Assembly (NCBI RefSeq): GCF_015351235.1
Contig: NZ_JADKSJ010000001.1
Span: 1,241,530 to 1,305,529 of the forward strand
Length of the DNA stretch: 64,000 nucleotides
Direction of reading: 5' to 3'
DNA from: Plantibacter sp. VKM Ac-2880
GTDB taxonomy: Bacteria; Actinomycetota; Actinomycetes; Actinomycetales; Microbacteriaceae
Of the stretch, positions 25,102 to 36,093 are shown piece after piece. The notes below the pieces were generated by a model that searched no databases, was not told the DNA's origin, and was given only the letters and a program-made list of their open reading frames with translations. Within the stretch, counting starts at the first letter, position 1. Every line of letters begins with the position of its first letter. Both the position numbers and the translations under genes were made by a program.

Positions 25102-27216
25102 GTGGCACAAGACGTGCTCACCGACCTGAACAAGGTCCGCAACATCGGCATCATGGCCCACATCGATGCCGGCAAGACCACCACCACCGAGCGCATCCTG
25201 TTCTACACGGGCGTCAACCACAAGATCGGCGAGACCCACGACGGTGCGTCGACGATGGACTGGATGGCGCAGGAGCAGGAGCGCGGCATCACGATCACGT
25301 CCGCCGCGACGACCTGTTTCTGGAACAAGAACCAGATCAACATCATCGACACCCCCGGCCACGTCGACTTCACGGTCGAGGTCGAGCGTTCGCTCCGCGT
25401 CCTCGACGGCGCCGTCGCCGTGTTCGACGGCAAGGAGGGCGTTGAGCCCCAGTCCGAGACCGTCTGGCGTCAGGCCGACAAGTACGACGTCCCGCGCATC
25501 TGCTTCGTCAACAAGATGGACAAGCTGGGCGCCGACTTCTACTTCACGGTCGACACCATCATCAGCCGCCTCGGCGCCAAGCCGCTGGTCATCCAGCTGC
25601 CGATCGGTGCCGAGTCCAACTTCGAGGGCGTCGTCGACCTGGTCGAGATGCGCGCACTCACCTGGCGTGGAGACGCCAAGGGTGACGTCGAGATGGGCGC
25701 CAAGTACGCCATCGAGGAGATCCCGGAAGACCTCAAGGAGAAGGCGGCCGAGTACCGCACCGCGCTCCTCGAGGCCGTCGCCGAGACCGACGACGCACTC
25801 ATGGAGAAGTACTTCGGTGGCGAAGAGCTGACCGTCGCGGAGATCAAGGCCGCGATCCGTCAGCTCACCATCACGAGCACCATGTACCCGGTCCTCTGTG
25901 GCTCGGCCTTCAAGAACCGCGGCGTCCAGCCGATGCTCGACGCGGTCATCGACTACCTGCCCTCCCCGCTCGACGTCCCCGCCATCGAGGCGCACGACGC
26001 TCGGGACGAGGAGAAGGTCGTGGAGCGTCACCCCGACTCGACCGAGCCCTTCACCGCGCTCGCGTTCAAGGTCGCCGTGCACCCGTTCTTCGGTCGCCTG
26101 ACGTACGTCCGCGTCTACTCGGGTCGTCTCGACTCGGGTGCGCAGATCATCAACTCCACCAAGGGCAAGAAGGAGCGCATCGGGAAGATCTTCCAGATGC
26201 ACGCCAACAAGGAGAACCCGGTCGACTTCGTCACCGCCGGTCACATCTACGCGGTCATCGGCCTGAAGGACACCACCACCGGTGACACCCTGTCCGACCC
26301 GCAGAACCAGGTCGTCCTCGAGTCGATGAGCTTCCCGGAGCCCGTCATCGAGGTCGCGATCGAGCCGAAGACCAAGGCCGACCAGGAGAAGCTGGGCACC
26401 GCGATCCAGAAGCTGGCCGAAGAGGACCCGACGTTCCGCACCGAGCAGAACACCGAGACCGGCCAGACCGTCATCAAGGGCATGGGCGAGCTCCACCTCG
26501 ACATCCTGGTCGACCGCATGAAGCGCGAGTTCAACGTCGAGGCCAACGTGGGCAAGCCCCAGGTCGCGTACCGCGAGACCATCAAGCGCAAGGTCGAGAA
26601 GTACGGCTACACGCACAAGAAGCAGACCGGTGGTTCGGGTCAGTTCGCGAAGATCCAGTTCGATCTGGAGCCGATGGACGTCACTCCGGAGACGACCTAC
26701 GAGTTCGTGAACGCCGTGACCGGTGGTCGCATCCCGCGCGAGTACATCCCCTCGATCGACGCCGGTTTCCAGGACGCCCTGCAGGTCGGTGGCCTCGCCG
26801 GCTACCCGGTCGTCGGCGTCAAGGCGATCGTCACCGACGGTGCGGCGCACGACGTCGACTCTTCGGAGATGGCGTTCAAGATCGCCGGCTCGATGGGTCT
26901 CAAGGAGGCCTACTCTCGGGCCAACCCCGTCCTCCTCGAACCGCTCATGGCGGTCGAGGTCCGTACTCCCGAGGAGTACATGGGCGACGTCATCGGTGAC
27001 CTGAACTCCCGTCGTGGACAGATCCAGTCCATGGACGACGCCACCGGCGTCAAGGTGATCCGTGCCAACGTCCCGCTCTCCGAGATGTTCGGCTACATCG
27101 GCGACCTCCGGTCGAAGACCTCTGGTCGTGCCGTGTACTCGATGACCTTCGAGAGCTACGCGGAGGTCCCGAAGGCTGTCGCCGACGAGATCATCCAGAA
27201 GAACAAGGGCGAGTAG
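25102..27216 (+). CDS. fusA: Elongation factor G
   Basis: This 704-residue translocation GTPase starts at GTG 25102 behind CGGAGG. The GTP-binding motifs are [31 protein letters not shown] and [10 protein letters not shown], and later domains show [13 protein letters not shown] and [10 protein letters not shown]. Length is normal for EF-G. It lies in the str operon between rpsG and tuf and is one of the most highly expressed genes of the window, with codon choice biased to C-ending codons. Confidence 0.98.
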   Translation: MAQDVLTDLNKVRNIGIMAHIDAGKTTTTERILFYTGVNHKIGETHDGASTMDWMAQEQERGITITSAATTCFWNKNQINIIDTPGHVDFTVEVERSLRVLDGAVAVFDGKEGVEPQSETVWRQADKYDVPRICFVNKMDKLGADFYFTVDTIISRLGAKPLVIQLPIGAESNFEGVVDLVEMRALTWRGDAKGDVEMGAKYAIEEIPEDLKEKAAEYRTALLEAVAETDDALMEKYFGGEELTVAEIKAAIRQLTITSTMYPVLCGSAFKNRGVQPMLDAVIDYLPSPLDVPAIEAHDARDEEKVVERHPDSTEPFTALAFKVAVHPFFGRLTYVRVYSGRLDSGAQIINSTKGKKERIGKIFQMHANKENPVDFVTAGHIYAVIGLKDTTTGDTLSDPQNQVVLESMSFPEPVIEVAIEPKTKADQEKLGTAIQKLAEEDPTFRTEQNTETGQTVIKGMGELHLDILVDRMKREFNVEANVGKPQVAYRETIKRKVEKYGYTHKKQTGGSGQFAKIQFDLEPMDVTPETTYEFVNAVTGGRIPREYIPSIDAGFQDALQVGGLAGYPVVGVKAIVTDGAAHDVDSSEMAFKIAGSMGLKEAYSRANPVLLEPLMAVEVRTPEEYMGDVIGDLNSRRGQIQSMDDATGVKVIRANVPLSEMFGYIGDLRSKTSGRAVYSMTFESYAEVPKAVADEIIQKNKGE

Positions 27217-27240
27217 TCACTCACTCTCTCTTCACCGCGG

Positions 27241-27270
27241 TCCGGCCGGGTGTGCGAACACCCAGCCGGA
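27241..27270 (+). terminator. Hairpin between fusA and tuf
   Basis: A 13-bp stem with one mismatch (arms 27241-27253 and 27258-27270) and loop GCGA lies 24 nt after fusA. It is followed by TAACAT (27276-27281), which could be a -10 box for a separate tuf promoter. It fits partial termination plus re-initiation. Confidence 0.5.
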
Positions 27271-27357
27271 TCGCGTAACATGAATACACATCCCTGCAGT
27301 GTGTCGGGCATCGAATGGTGCCCGCCGCCCCGCACAACGTCCTGAGGAGGACTCACA

Positions 27358-28548
27358 GTGGCAAAGGCCAAGTTCGAGCGGACCAAGCCGCACGTCAACA
27401 TCGGAACGATCGGTCACGTCGACCACGGCAAGACCACGCTCACCGCGGCGATCTCGAAGGTCCTGGCGGACAAGTTCCCGTCCGCGACCAACGTGCAGCG
27501 CGACTTCGCGTCGATCGACTCCGCGCCCGAAGAGCGTCAGCGTGGTATCACGATCAACATCTCGCACGTCGAGTACGAGACGCCGAAGCGCCACTACGCG
27601 CACGTCGACGCCCCGGGTCACGCCGACTACATCAAGAACATGATCACCGGTGCTGCGCAGATGGACGGCGCGATCCTGGTCGTCGCCGCCACCGATGGCC
27701 CGATGGCACAGACGCGTGAGCACGTGCTGCTCGCCAAGCAGGTCGGCGTCCCCTACCTGCTCGTCGCGCTGAACAAGTCCGACATGGTCGACGACGAGGA
27801 GATCCTGGAGCTCGTCGAGCTCGAGGTCTCCGAGCTCCTCGCCTCGCAGGGCTTCGCTGAGGACGCTCCTGTCGTCCGCGTTTCGGGCCTCAAGGCGCTC
27901 GAGGGCGACGAGAAGTGGGTCCAGAGCATCCTCGACCTCATGGACGCCGTGGACGAGAACGTCCCGGACCCCGTGCGCGACAAGGACAAGCCCTTCCTCA
28001 TGCCGATCGAGGACGTCTTCACGATCACCGGTCGTGGAACCGTCGTCACGGGCCGCGCCGAGCGTGGCACGCTCGCGATCAACTCCGAGGTCGAGATCGT
28101 CGGCATCCGTCCGACGCAGAAGACGATCGTCACGGGTATCGAGATGTTCCACAAGCAGCTCGACGAGGCATGGGCCGGCGAGAACTGTGGTCTCCTGCTC
28201 CGTGGCACGAAGCGTGAAGACGTCGAGCGCGGCCAGGTCGTCGTCAAGCCGGGTTCGGTCACGCCGCACACGAACTTCGAGGGCACCGCGTACATCCTGT
28301 CCAAGGATGAGGGTGGGCGTCACAACCCGTTCTACGCGAACTACCGTCCGCAGTTCTACTTCCGCACCACCGACGTCACCGGCGTCATCACGCTGCCCGA
28401 GGGCACCGAGATGGTCATGCCCGGCGACACCACCGACATGACCGTTGAGCTGATCCAGCCCATCGCCATGGAGGTCGGCCTCGGCTACGCCATCCGCGAG
28501 GGTGGCCGCACGGTCGGCGCCGGCACCGTCACGAAGGTCCTCGCGTAA
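27358..28548 (+). CDS. tuf: Elongation factor Tu
   Basis: This 396-residue factor delivers aminoacyl-tRNA to the ribosome. It starts at GTG 27358 with GAGGAGG upstream. Motifs are [23 protein letters not shown] and [10 protein letters not shown], with the effector loop around [14 protein letters not shown]. Length is standard for actinobacterial EF-Tu. It is the last gene of the str operon, closed by a strong terminator at 28600-28635. No second tuf copy is seen in the window. Confidence 0.98.
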   Translation: MAKAKFERTKPHVNIGTIGHVDHGKTTLTAAISKVLADKFPSATNVQRDFASIDSAPEERQRGITINISHVEYETPKRHYAHVDAPGHADYIKNMITGAAQMDGAILVVAATDGPMAQTREHVLLAKQVGVPYLLVALNKSDMVDDEEILELVELEVSELLASQGFAEDAPVVRVSGLKALEGDEKWVQSILDLMDAVDENVPDPVRDKDKPFLMPIEDVFTITGRGTVVTGRAERGTLAINSEVEIVGIRPTQKTIVTGIEMFHKQLDEAWAGENCGLLLRGTKREDVERGQVVVKPGSVTPHTNFEGTAYILSKDEGGRHNPFYANYRPQFYFRTTDVTGVITLPEGTEMVMPGDTTDMTVELIQPIAMEVGLGYAIREGGRTVGAGTVTKVLA

Positions 28549-28599
28549 GCATCAGCTGACGCAAGTACCTGATCGGCCGTCCGCGGTCGAGTCGGTTCC

Positions 28600-28635
28600 A
28601 CGAAGGGCCCGGAGCGTATGCTCCGGGCCCTTCGT
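28600..28635 (+). terminator. Strong terminator after tuf
   Basis: A perfect 16-bp GC-rich stem (arms 28600-28615 and 28620-28635) with loop GTAT lies about 50 nt after the tuf stop and is followed by CGTTCC. It ends the str operon. Confidence 0.9.
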
Positions 28636-28675
28636 CGTTCCCCGACGCTCGCAGCATATGTTCAGCAGTGACGTG

Positions 28676-28681
28676 TAATAT
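28676..28681 (+). promoter_or_regulatory. Candidate -10 box of the DUF4012 gene
   Basis: TAATAT lies in an AT-rich patch between the tuf terminator and GTG 28729, about 48 nt before the start. No convincing -35 hexamer is seen. Confidence 0.4.
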
Positions 28682-28728
28682 ATGAGACGTCCGCCAATCC
28701 GGGTGGGCATCACTCACCCGAGGTCCAC

Positions 28729-30543
28729 GTGTCCCGCTCCTCCTCCGCTCCGCGCCGCCGTTTCCGACCCCGCGTTTTGGTCCCCTGTCTGCTCGGGGCG
28801 TCCGTCCTGCTGGGCGCTGGAGTCGCGACGATCTCCGCAGCGACGCACGCACTGGGCGTCCGTGATGAACTCGTCGCCGCGCTGCCCGGCCTCGAAGCGG
28901 TGCGCGCCGGCGTCGGAGGAGGCGGTGCCGAGGGCGTCGACACCGAGGCTCTGGATCGCGCCGGGCGCGCGGTGGAACGGGCCCTCGAAGCCACCCGGGG
29001 CGCCGACTGGTGGATCGCGGAACGCGTTCCCGTCGCCGGGGCCAACTTCGAAGCGGTCCGAACAGCCGTCGAGGCGGCGCACGTGGTCGTCGACGACGTG
29101 CTGGAACCGGTCCTCGCCCTGCCGCTCGACGGCCTCGCGGTCGACGGTCGGCTCGACACCGTGCGGCTGGGCGACATCGCCCGCACGTCCGCCCGGGCGC
29201 TCGAGCGACTGGAGGAGCAGGTCGCGCGGCTCGACCGCCTCGACCGCTCGGCGCTGCTCCCGCAGGTGTCCACGGCGCTCGACGGCGTCGACGGACCACT
29301 GCAGGAGGCCTCGTCGCTCAGCTCCAGCCTGGCGCCGGTGCTCCGCGCGCTGCCCGGGCTGCTGGGAGAGGACGGTCCGCGTGATGTGGCGGTGCTCTTC
29401 CAGAACTCGGCGGAGAGCCGTGCACTCGGCGGGATCGCCGGCGCTTCGGTCCTCGTCCACATCGAGGACGGGGTGCTCGACGTGACCCGGACGCTCTCGG
29501 CCGCGGACTTCGTGGCCCATGCCGATCCGGTCCTGCCGCTCCCGGCCGACACCGATCAGCTCTATCGGAGTGACGGCTACGCACTCGCCGGCACGTCCAT
29601 CCACGAGGTGACCTCCCGCCCGGACTTCCCCTACGGAGCGCGGGTGGCGTCCCAGCTGTGGCAGGAGAGCCAGGGGGTCGAGCCCGACCTCATCCTCGCG
29701 GTCGACCCGGCCGCGCTCTCCTACCTCCTCCGGGCGACCGGCCCGGTCGCCATCGCCGATGGTTCGGAGATCACGAGCGACACCCTGGTCGGTCGGCTCC
29801 TGAACGGCGTCTATCGCGAACACCCGGGCCTCACGGACGAGGCGAACCGCGCTCAGGACGCGACCTTCACCTCCGTAGTGCAGGCGCTCGTCACCCAGCT
29901 GCAGAGTGGTGCTGTGGACGTCCCGCAGGCGGTCGAGGCGTGGGCCCAGGCGGTCGAGGAGCATCGGCTGCTCGCCTGGAGCCCCGACCGGGTCGAGGAG
30001 CGGGCGCTGGTGCTCGCCGGGGTCGGGGGAGCCCTGCCGGAGCGCTCTGACGGTGGGGTCCCATTCGGCCTGTACCTCGCCGACGCGGTCGGTTCCAAAC
30101 TCGAGTACTACCTGCAACAGCGGGTGCGCGTCGCTGCGGGCTCCTGTGCTGCAGACGGCACGCGTCCGGTGACCGTCTCCTCCGCGTTCACCAACACGAT
30201 CGACACCGAGGCGGCGCTCGGCTCGGAGGAGTTCGACTACATCGCGGGGTTCTACGGACGGGAGGGGCTCGAGCGCGGCACGATCCGCCTCCGCATCATG
30301 GCCTACGCCCCTGACGACTCCGCGATCCGCGCGGTCCGAGTGGACGGCGTGGAGGCCCCGTACGTCTCGGGGACCGACGACGGACGGCCGGTCGCGTACG
30401 CGATCGTGAGCATCCCGCCCGGCGCGACGGTCACGGTCGAGGTGGAGGCGTCGGTCGAAGGTTCGGTCGCGGACGAAGTGGTCTTCGACGGGACCCCGGG
30501 GGTGCATCCGGTCGAGGTCGAGAACGCTGTCGACCCCTGCTGA
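28729..30543 (+). CDS. DUF4012-domain membrane-anchored extracytoplasmic protein
   Basis: This 604-residue protein has a short basic cytosolic start (RRRFRPR), one N-terminal membrane helix (VLVPCLLGASVLLGAGVATI) and a large outer domain. Helical segments (about 60-220, with a coiled-coil-like stretch near RALERLEEQVARLDRLDR) are followed by the DUF4012 pattern: VLFQNSAESRALGGIAGASV, DFPYGARVASQLWQ and a beta-rich end with two Cys. DUF4012 proteins occur near polysaccharide or envelope genes in other actinobacteria, but the role is unknown. GTG 28729 follows a GAGG. It is placed alone between the tuf terminator and the S10 leader, an unusual position. Confidence 0.8.
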   Translation: MSRSSSAPRRRFRPRVLVPCLLGASVLLGAGVATISAATHALGVRDELVAALPGLEAVRAGVGGGGAEGVDTEALDRAGRAVERALEATRGADWWIAERVPVAGANFEAVRTAVEAAHVVVDDVLEPVLALPLDGLAVDGRLDTVRLGDIARTSARALERLEEQVARLDRLDRSALLPQVSTALDGVDGPLQEASSLSSSLAPVLRALPGLLGEDGPRDVAVLFQNSAESRALGGIAGASVLVHIEDGVLDVTRTLSAADFVAHADPVLPLPADTDQLYRSDGYALAGTSIHEVTSRPDFPYGARVASQLWQESQGVEPDLILAVDPAALSYLLRATGPVAIADGSEITSDTLVGRLLNGVYREHPGLTDEANRAQDATFTSVVQALVTQLQSGAVDVPQAVEAWAQAVEEHRLLAWSPDRVEERALVLAGVGGALPERSDGGVPFGLYLADAVGSKLEYYLQQRVRVAAGSCAADGTRPVTVSSAFTNTIDTEAALGSEEFDYIAGFYGREGLERGTIRLRIMAYAPDDSAIRAVRVDGVEAPYVSGTDDGRPVAYAIVSIPPGATVTVEVEASVEGSVADEVVFDGTPGVHPVEVENAVDPC

Positions 30544-31012
30544 GGAGCGGTCGGGAGGCCGCTGGAACTCCCGAGACTGGGCGGATCCTGACCATCCTGA
30601 GATCGCGACACGCCCGGGTTGCACGCATGGTGGATCCGTGGCAAACTAGTCCAGTTCAGTATTTCGGACGAGCGTGCCTGTGCGCGCTCCGGCGGATCAC
30701 TGCCAGGTAGTGCATAGGAGCTCCCAGACGCGGCAACGCGACAGGGATCGAGCCTAGGCCGCGGGTAGCAGAACACCAATCACTTCATCGCAATCCAGGT
30801 CGTAGCAGTGCTGCGCCCGGCCCAGACCACGAGTCGGGGTGGAAGCCGGTGGATGACCACGAGGGTCGCAAGACACGAGTGGTCGTTGACAGCAGAACAG
30901 TGGTGCGACACCAGTAGTGCCAATGGCGTGGAGCAACCGAACGTTGCAAAGCGCACGATATGCGTCCAATACGGAGAGATCCGCACGACGCGAGACAGAG
31001 AGTGAGTCACAC
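30544..31012 (+). promoter_or_regulatory. Long leader region of the S10 operon
   Basis: This 469-bp stretch has no convincing gene. A candidate promoter is TTGCAC (30619-30624), 17 bp, CAAACT (30642-30647), which would give an untranslated leader of about 360 nt. Short hairpins are TGGTG-CGA-CACCA (30901-30913), GCAAC/GTTGC (30933-30947) and GACCAC/GTGGTC (30855-30860 with 30879-30884). GACCACGAG occurs twice (about 30825 and 30855). In E. coli the S10 leader is the site of L4 feedback; whether this leader works that way is unknown, and I recognise no RNA family. Confidence 0.5.
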
Positions 31013-31321
31013 ATGGCGGGACAGAAGATCCGCATCCGACTGAAGTCGTATGACCATGAGGTCATCGATACTTCGGCGCGCAAGATCGTCGACACGGTCA
31101 CCCGTGCAGGCGCAACCGTCGTCGGCCCCGTGCCGCTTCCGACGGAGAAGAACGTGGTCTGCGTGATCCGTTCGCCGCACAAGTACAAGGACAGCCGGGA
31201 GCACTTCGAAATGCGCACCCACAAGCGTCTGATCGACATCATCGACCCGACCCCGAAGGCCGTCGACTCGCTCATGCGTCTCGACCTGCCGGCGGACGTC
31301 AACATCGAGATCAAGCTCTGA
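31013..31321 (+). CDS. rpsJ: 30S ribosomal protein S10
   Basis: This 102-residue protein has the family length and core ([39 protein letters not shown]). It opens the S10 operon after a long leader, with GAGAGTGAG upstream of ATG 31013. In other bacteria it also joins NusB in antitermination. The next gene, rplC, follows after 24 bp with its own GGAAGGAAG ribosome binding site. Confidence 0.98.
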   Translation: MAGQKIRIRLKSYDHEVIDTSARKIVDTVTRAGATVVGPVPLPTEKNVVCVIRSPHKYKDSREHFEMRTHKRLIDIIDPTPKAVDSLMRLDLPADVNIEIKL

Positions 31322-31345
31322 GCTCGGTAGAGACGGAAGGAAGAC

Positions 31346-31999
31346 ATGTCTAACACCAAGACCAGCAAGGGTCTGCTCGGCACCAAGCTCGGCATGACCC
31401 AGGTATGGGACGAGAACAACAAGCTCGTTCCCGTCACCGTCATCGAGATCACGCCCAACGTGGTCACGCAGGTTCGCACCCCCGAGGTCGACGGCTACGA
31501 CGCCGTGCAGATCGCGTACGGCCAGATCGATCCCCGCAAGGTCAGCAAGCCTGACGCGGGTCACTTCGACAAGGCCGGCGTGACGCCGCGTCGTCACCTC
31601 ACCGAGGTCCGCACCGCCGACGCATCCGAGTACTCGCTCGGCCAGGAGCTCACCGTCGACGGTGTCTTCGAGGCCGGCCAGAAGGTCGACGTCGTCGGCA
31701 CTTCGAAGGGTAAGGGTTTCGCCGGTGTCATGAAGCGTCACAACTTCAAGGGAACGGGCGCCTCTCACGGTGCACACCGCAACCACCGCAAGCCGGGCTC
31801 CATCGGCGCCTCCTCGACCCCGAGCCGTGTCTTCAAGGGCATGCGCATGGCCGGTCGTATGGGTGGCGAGCGCGTCACCGTGCTGAACCTCCGGGTTCAC
31901 GCGATCGACGCCGAGAAGGGCCTGCTGCTCGTCAAGGGTGCCGTTCCCGGCGCTCGTGGCCGCATCGTATTCGTCCGCACCGCAGTGAAGGGAGCGTAG
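31346..31999 (+). CDS. rplC: 50S ribosomal protein L3
   Basis: This 217-residue protein binds near the peptidyl transferase centre. Recognisable parts are [14 protein letters not shown], the long internal loop [15 protein letters not shown] and [20 protein letters not shown]. Length is normal. GGAAGGAAG lies before ATG 31346. It stands second in the S10 operon, 4 bp before rplD. Confidence 0.98.
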   Translation: MSNTKTSKGLLGTKLGMTQVWDENNKLVPVTVIEITPNVVTQVRTPEVDGYDAVQIAYGQIDPRKVSKPDAGHFDKAGVTPRRHLTEVRTADASEYSLGQELTVDGVFEAGQKVDVVGTSKGKGFAGVMKRHNFKGTGASHGAHRNHRKPGSIGASSTPSRVFKGMRMAGRMGGERVTVLNLRVHAIDAEKGLLLVKGAVPGARGRIVFVRTAVKGA

Positions 32000-32003
32000 T
32001 TCC

Positions 32004-32669
32004 ATGGCTATCGCTACTCTCGACGTGCTCGACACCAAGCTCAAGAAGGCCGGCACCGTCGACCTTCCTGCCGAGGTGTTCGACGTTCAGACCAACATCC
32101 CGCTCATCCACCAGGTGGTCGTCGCGCAGCTCGCTGCCGCACGCCAGGGCACGCACAAGACCAAGCGCCGCGGCGAAGTGTCCGGTGCAGGCCGCAAGCC
32201 GTTCAAGCAGAAGGGCACGGGTAACGCTCGTCAGGGCTCCATCCGCGCACCTCAGATGACCGGCGGTGGCATCGTCCACGGTCCAGTGCCCCGCAACTAC
32301 TCGCAGCGCACCCCCAAGAAGATGATCGCCGCAGCCCTGCTCGGTGCCATCTCCGACCGCGCTCGTGGCAGCCGCCTCCACGTCGTCGACTCCCTCTCGT
32401 TCGGCGAGAAGCCGTCGACGAAGGTCGTCTCCGAGTACCTGACGAACGTCGCTTCCTCGAAGCACGTCCTGATCGTCCTCCAGCGCGACGACGAGCTCAG
32501 CCACCGCAGCGTCCGCAACCTGCAGAACGTGCACGTGCTGTCGTACGACCAGCTGAACGCATACGACGTGCTCGTCTCCGACGACATCGTCTTCACCAAG
32601 GCCGCCTTCGAGGCATTCGTCGCCAGCAAGACCGGCGCCAAGGCCGCAACCGAGGAGGTCTCGGCATGA
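32004..32669 (+). CDS. rplD: 50S ribosomal protein L4
   Basis: This 221-residue protein has the L4 extended loop with [20 protein letters not shown] and [14 protein letters not shown], which reaches into the exit tunnel. In gamma-proteobacteria L4 represses the S10 operon; this is not shown for actinobacteria. The last 12 residues form a short Lys/Ala/Glu tail. The stop overlaps the rplW start (ATGA). Confidence 0.98.
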   Translation: MAIATLDVLDTKLKKAGTVDLPAEVFDVQTNIPLIHQVVVAQLAAARQGTHKTKRRGEVSGAGRKPFKQKGTGNARQGSIRAPQMTGGGIVHGPVPRNYSQRTPKKMIAAALLGAISDRARGSRLHVVDSLSFGEKPSTKVVSEYLTNVASSKHVLIVLQRDDELSHRSVRNLQNVHVLSYDQLNAYDVLVSDDIVFTKAAFEAFVASKTGAKAATEEVSA

Positions 32670-32965
32670 CCGCGATCAACAAGGACCCCCGCGACGTCAT
32701 CTTCGCGCCGGTCGTCTCCGAGAAGAGCTACAGCCTGATCGACGAGGGCAAGTACACCTTCCTCGTCGACCCGCGCTCGAACAAGACCGAGATCAAGCTC
32801 GCCATCGAGAAGATCTTCGGTGTCGAGGTCGCTTCGATCAACACCCTCACCCGTCAGGGCAAGACCCGTCGCACCAAGTTCGGTACCGGCAAGCGCAAGG
32901 ACACCAAGCGCGCCATCGTGTCGCTCAAGTCGGGTTCCATCGACATCTTCACGGCTGTTGGCTAA
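32666..32965 (+). CDS. rplW: 50S ribosomal protein L23
   Basis: This 99-residue protein sits at the tunnel exit and is a docking site for trigger factor and SRP. Matching segments are [32 protein letters not shown] and [17 protein letters not shown]. Length is normal. It is translationally coupled to rplD. Confidence 0.98.
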   Translation: MTAINKDPRDVIFAPVVSEKSYSLIDEGKYTFLVDPRSNKTEIKLAIEKIFGVEVASINTLTRQGKTRRTKFGTGKRKDTKRAIVSLKSGSIDIFTAVG

Positions 32966-32993
32966 GACGGCCGGGAACGAAGAGGAATAAGAA

Positions 32994-33833
32994 ATGGCTA
33001 TTCGTAAGTACAAGCCCACGACTCCTGGTCGTCGCGGTTCGTCTGTCGCGGACTTCGCGGAGATCACCCGTACGACGCCGGAGAAGTCGCTGCTTCGTCC
33101 GTTGTCGAAGACCGGTGGTCGCAACAACCAGGGCCGCATCACGACGCGTCACATCGGTGGTGGACACAAGCGCCAGTACCGTCTGATCGACTTCCGTCGC
33201 AACGACAAGGACGGCGTCAACGCCAAGGTCGCTCACATCGAGTACGACCCCAACCGCACGGCACGTATCGCGCTGCTCCACTTCGTGGACGGCACCAAGC
33301 GCTACATCCTCGCTCCGAACAAGCTGAGCCAGGGCGACATCGTCGAGTCGGGCGCCGGCGCGGACATCAAGCCGGGTAACAACCTGCCCTTGAAGAACAT
33401 CCCGACCGGTACCGTCATCCACGCGATCGAGCTCCGTCCCGGTGGCGGCGCGAAGATGGCCCGCTCCGCGGGTGCATCGGTGCGTCTCGTCGCGAAGGAC
33501 GGCCCGTACGCGCAGCTCCGTCTGCCGTCCGGCGAGATCCGCAACGTCGACCTGCGCTGCCGCGCCACCATCGGTGAGGTCGGCAACGCCGAGCAGTCGA
33601 ACATCAACTGGGGTAAGGCCGGCCGTAAGCGCTGGCTGGGCGTCCGCCCGACCGTCCGTGGTGTCGCGATGAACCCGATCGACCACCCGCACGGTGGTGG
33701 TGAGGGCAAGACCTCCGGTGGACGTCACCCGGTCAGCCCGTGGGGCCAGAAGGAAGGCCGCACGCGCCACCCCAACAAGGAAAGCGACAAGCTCATCGTT
33801 CGTCGTCGTACCGCCGGCAAGAAGCGTAAGTAG
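32994..33833 (+). CDS. rplB: 50S ribosomal protein L2
   Basis: This 279-residue protein is needed for subunit association and peptidyl transfer. Key parts are [19 protein letters not shown], the RNA-binding core and [14 protein letters not shown] with the conserved His. Length is usual. The ribosome binding site is GAGGAA before ATG 32994. Confidence 0.98.
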   Translation: MAIRKYKPTTPGRRGSSVADFAEITRTTPEKSLLRPLSKTGGRNNQGRITTRHIGGGHKRQYRLIDFRRNDKDGVNAKVAHIEYDPNRTARIALLHFVDGTKRYILAPNKLSQGDIVESGAGADIKPGNNLPLKNIPTGTVIHAIELRPGGGAKMARSAGASVRLVAKDGPYAQLRLPSGEIRNVDLRCRATIGEVGNAEQSNINWGKAGRKRWLGVRPTVRGVAMNPIDHPHGGGEGKTSGGRHPVSPWGQKEGRTRHPNKESDKLIVRRRTAGKKRK

Positions 33834-33845
33834 GAGTAAGAGAAG

Positions 33846-34127
33846 ATGCCACGCAGTCTCAAGAAGGGCCCCTTCGTCGACGACCACCTGCTCCGCAAGG
33901 TCGTCACGGCGAACGAGGCCAACAACAAGAACGTGATCAAGACCTGGTCGCGTCGATCGATGATCATCCCGGCCATGCTGGGTCACACCATCGCCGTCCA
34001 CGACGGTCGCAAGCACATCCCGGTGTTCGTCACCGAGACGATGGTCGGGCACAAGCTCGGCGAGTTCGCGCCCACCCGCACCTTCCGTGGACACGTGAAG
34101 GACGACAAGAAGGGCCGTCGCCGCTAA
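33846..34127 (+). CDS. rpsS: 30S ribosomal protein S19
   Basis: This 93-residue protein of the small-subunit head matches the family along its length ([55 protein letters not shown]). It is spaced 12 bp after rplB and 26 bp before rplV in the S10 operon. Confidence 0.98.
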   Translation: MPRSLKKGPFVDDHLLRKVVTANEANNKNVIKTWSRRSMIIPAMLGHTIAVHDGRKHIPVFVTETMVGHKLGEFAPTRTFRGHVKDDKKGRRR

Positions 34128-34153
34128 CGCGGTGACGTGAAGGAGGAAGAGAA

Positions 34154-34546
34154 ATGGTGGAGTCGATCGCCCGCGTGCGACACATCCGCGTCACCCCCCA
34201 GAAGGCCCGTCGTGTCGTCGCGCTCATCCGTGGCAAGCAGGCTCAGGAGGCCTTGGCCATCCTGAAGTTCGCACCGCAGAGTGCCAGCGAGCCCATCTAC
34301 AAGCTCGTTGCCTCGGCCATCGCGAACGCTCGCGTCACGGCCGACAAGGACAACGTGTTCCTGGACGAGCAGGACCTGTACATCGCGAAGGCGTACGTCG
34401 ATGAGGGTGCAACCCTCAAGCGTTTCCGTCCCCGTGCACAGGGCCGCGCGTTCCGCATCCTCAAGCGCACCAGCCACATCACCGTCGAGCTCTCGACGCC
34501 TGATGAGACTGCCGGCGCTGCCAAGGCCAAGAAGGTGAGCAAGTAA
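34154..34546 (+). CDS. rplV: 50S ribosomal protein L22
   Basis: This 130-residue protein lines the exit tunnel. It has the family core ([18 protein letters not shown] as [16 protein letters not shown], and [20 protein letters not shown] in the beta-hairpin). The last dozen residues form a small Ala/Lys tail. AAGGAGGAAG precedes ATG 34154, and TAATG couples it to rpsC. No macrolide-resistance duplication is seen in the hairpin. Confidence 0.98.
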   Translation: MVESIARVRHIRVTPQKARRVVALIRGKQAQEALAILKFAPQSASEPIYKLVASAIANARVTADKDNVFLDEQDLYIAKAYVDEGATLKRFRPRAQGRAFRILKRTSHITVELSTPDETAGAAKAKKVSK

Positions 34547-35334
34547 TGGGTCAGAAAGTCAATCCATACGGCTTCCGTCTGGGAATCACGACCGACCACG
34601 TGTCGCGTTGGTTCTCCGACAGCACGAAGAAGGGTCAGCGTTACAGCGACTTCGTCGCGGAAGACGTCAAGATCCGCCGTTTGCTGGCGACCTCGCTCGA
34701 CCGCGCTGGAGTCAGCCGCATCGAGATCGAGCGAACCCGTGACCGCGTCCGCGTCGACATTCACACCGCCCGTCCGGGCATCGTGATCGGTCGTCGTGGC
34801 GCCGAGGCCGAGCGCATCCGTGCCGACCTCGAGAAGCTCACGAAGAAGCAGATCCAGCTGAACATCCTCGAGGTCAAGAACCCCGAGGCCGACGCTCAGC
34901 TCGTCGCGCAGGGCATCGCCGAGCAGCTCTCCGCACGTGTGGCCTTCCGCCGCGCGATGCGTAAGGGCCTGCAGGGCGCCCAGCGCACGTCCACCGTCAA
35001 GGGTGTCCGTATCCAGGTGTCCGGCCGTCTCGGCGGCGCTGAGATGAGCCGTTCCGAGTTCTACCGCGAAGGCCGTGTGCCGCTGCACACGCTCCGCGCG
35101 AACATTGACTACGGCTTCTACGAGGCGAAGACCACGTTCGGCCGCATCGGCGTGAAGGTCTGGATCTACAAGGGCGACATCACCAACAAGGAGCTTGCTC
35201 GCGAGCAGGCCAACCAGAAGTCGACGCGTCCCGAGCGCCGTGACGGTGGCGACCGCCCCCGTCGCAACGCCGGTCCGAGCAGCGCCCCCAAGGCAGCTGT
35301 CGAGGCGCCCGCCGCCGCAGGAGTTGAGGCATAA
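34546..35334 (+). CDS. rpsC: 30S ribosomal protein S3
   Basis: This 262-residue protein at the mRNA entry site has the KH-domain core ([33 protein letters not shown]) and the C-terminal S3 domain ([20 protein letters not shown]). A low-complexity tail rich in Arg, Ala and Pro (from about residue 222) extends it beyond the E. coli length, as is common in actinobacteria. It is coupled to rplV. Confidence 0.98.
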   Translation: MGQKVNPYGFRLGITTDHVSRWFSDSTKKGQRYSDFVAEDVKIRRLLATSLDRAGVSRIEIERTRDRVRVDIHTARPGIVIGRRGAEAERIRADLEKLTKKQIQLNILEVKNPEADAQLVAQGIAEQLSARVAFRRAMRKGLQGAQRTSTVKGVRIQVSGRLGGAEMSRSEFYREGRVPLHTLRANIDYGFYEAKTTFGRIGVKVWIYKGDITNKELAREQANQKSTRPERRDGGDRPRRNAGPSSAPKAAVEAPAAAGVEA

Positions 35335-35336
35335 CC

Positions 35337-35756
35337 ATGTTGATCCCACGCAAAGTCAAGCACCGGAAGCAGCACCACCCCGGCCGTTCCGGCCAGGCCA
35401 CCGGTGGCACCAAGGTGTCGTTCGGTGAGTACGGCATCCAGGCCCTGACGCCCGCTTACGTGACCAACCGTCAGATCGAGTCCGCTCGTATCGCCATGAC
35501 GCGTCACATCAAGCGCGGCGGCAAGGTGTGGATCAACATCTACCCCGACCGTCCGCTGACCAAGAAGCCCGCCGAAACCCGCATGGGTTCCGGTAAGGGC
35601 TCGCCCGAGTGGTGGGTCGCGAACGTCAAGCCGGGTCGTGTGCTGTTCGAGGTCGCCGGAGTCGATGAGACCCTGGCCCGCGAGGCGCTCACCCGTGCAA
35701 TCCACAAGCTGCCCCTCAAGGCACGCATCATCAAGCGCGAGGAGGGCGACGCATAA
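35337..35756 (+). CDS. rplP: 50S ribosomal protein L16
   Basis: This 139-residue protein near the A-site has the expected start [17 protein letters not shown] and the core [20 protein letters not shown], with [13 protein letters not shown]. It begins 2 bp after rpsC, and its stop overlaps rpmC (TAATG). Confidence 0.98.
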   Translation: MLIPRKVKHRKQHHPGRSGQATGGTKVSFGEYGIQALTPAYVTNRQIESARIAMTRHIKRGGKVWINIYPDRPLTKKPAETRMGSGKGSPEWWVANVKPGRVLFEVAGVDETLAREALTRAIHKLPLKARIIKREEGDA

Positions 35757-36091
35757 TGGCGATCGGATCCAAGGAGCTCACCCCCGTCGAGCTCGACACC
35801 TTTGAAGACCAGCGCCTCGTCGAGGAGCTCCGCAAGGCCAAGGAAGAGCTGTTCAACCTGCGCTTCCAGTCGGCCACGGGGCAGCTCGAGAACCACGGCC
35901 GCCTGCGTGCCGTGAAGCGCGACATCGCTCGCATCTACACGGTCATCCGTGAGCGCGAGCTCGGCATCCGGGCCACGCCGACCGTCGAGGTCGTCGAGGC
36001 CAAGGCCGAGAAGAAGACCAAGAAGGCCAAGGCCGCACCGAAGTCCGAGGACACCGCTGCAGCTGACGCCGAGACCACGAAGGAGGCCTAG
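35756..36091 (+). CDS. rpmC: 50S ribosomal protein L29 with long C-terminal tail
   Basis: The L29 fold covers residues 1-75 ([56 protein letters not shown]). The rest, to residue 111, is an Ala/Lys/Glu-rich tail ([16 protein letters not shown]), so the protein is about 40 residues longer than usual. Such tails occur in actinobacteria. It is coupled to rplP, 2 bp before rpsQ. Confidence 0.96.
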   Translation: MAIGSKELTPVELDTFEDQRLVEELRKAKEELFNLRFQSATGQLENHGRLRAVKRDIARIYTVIRERELGIRATPTVEVVEAKAEKKTKKAKAAPKSEDTAAADAETTKEA

Positions 36092-36093
36092 AC

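Noticed and set aside
30754-31479. Minus-strand frame over the S10 leader, rpsJ and rplC start
   Set aside because: It is antisense to two ribosomal protein genes, has no motif, and no ribosome binding site or promoter was seen.
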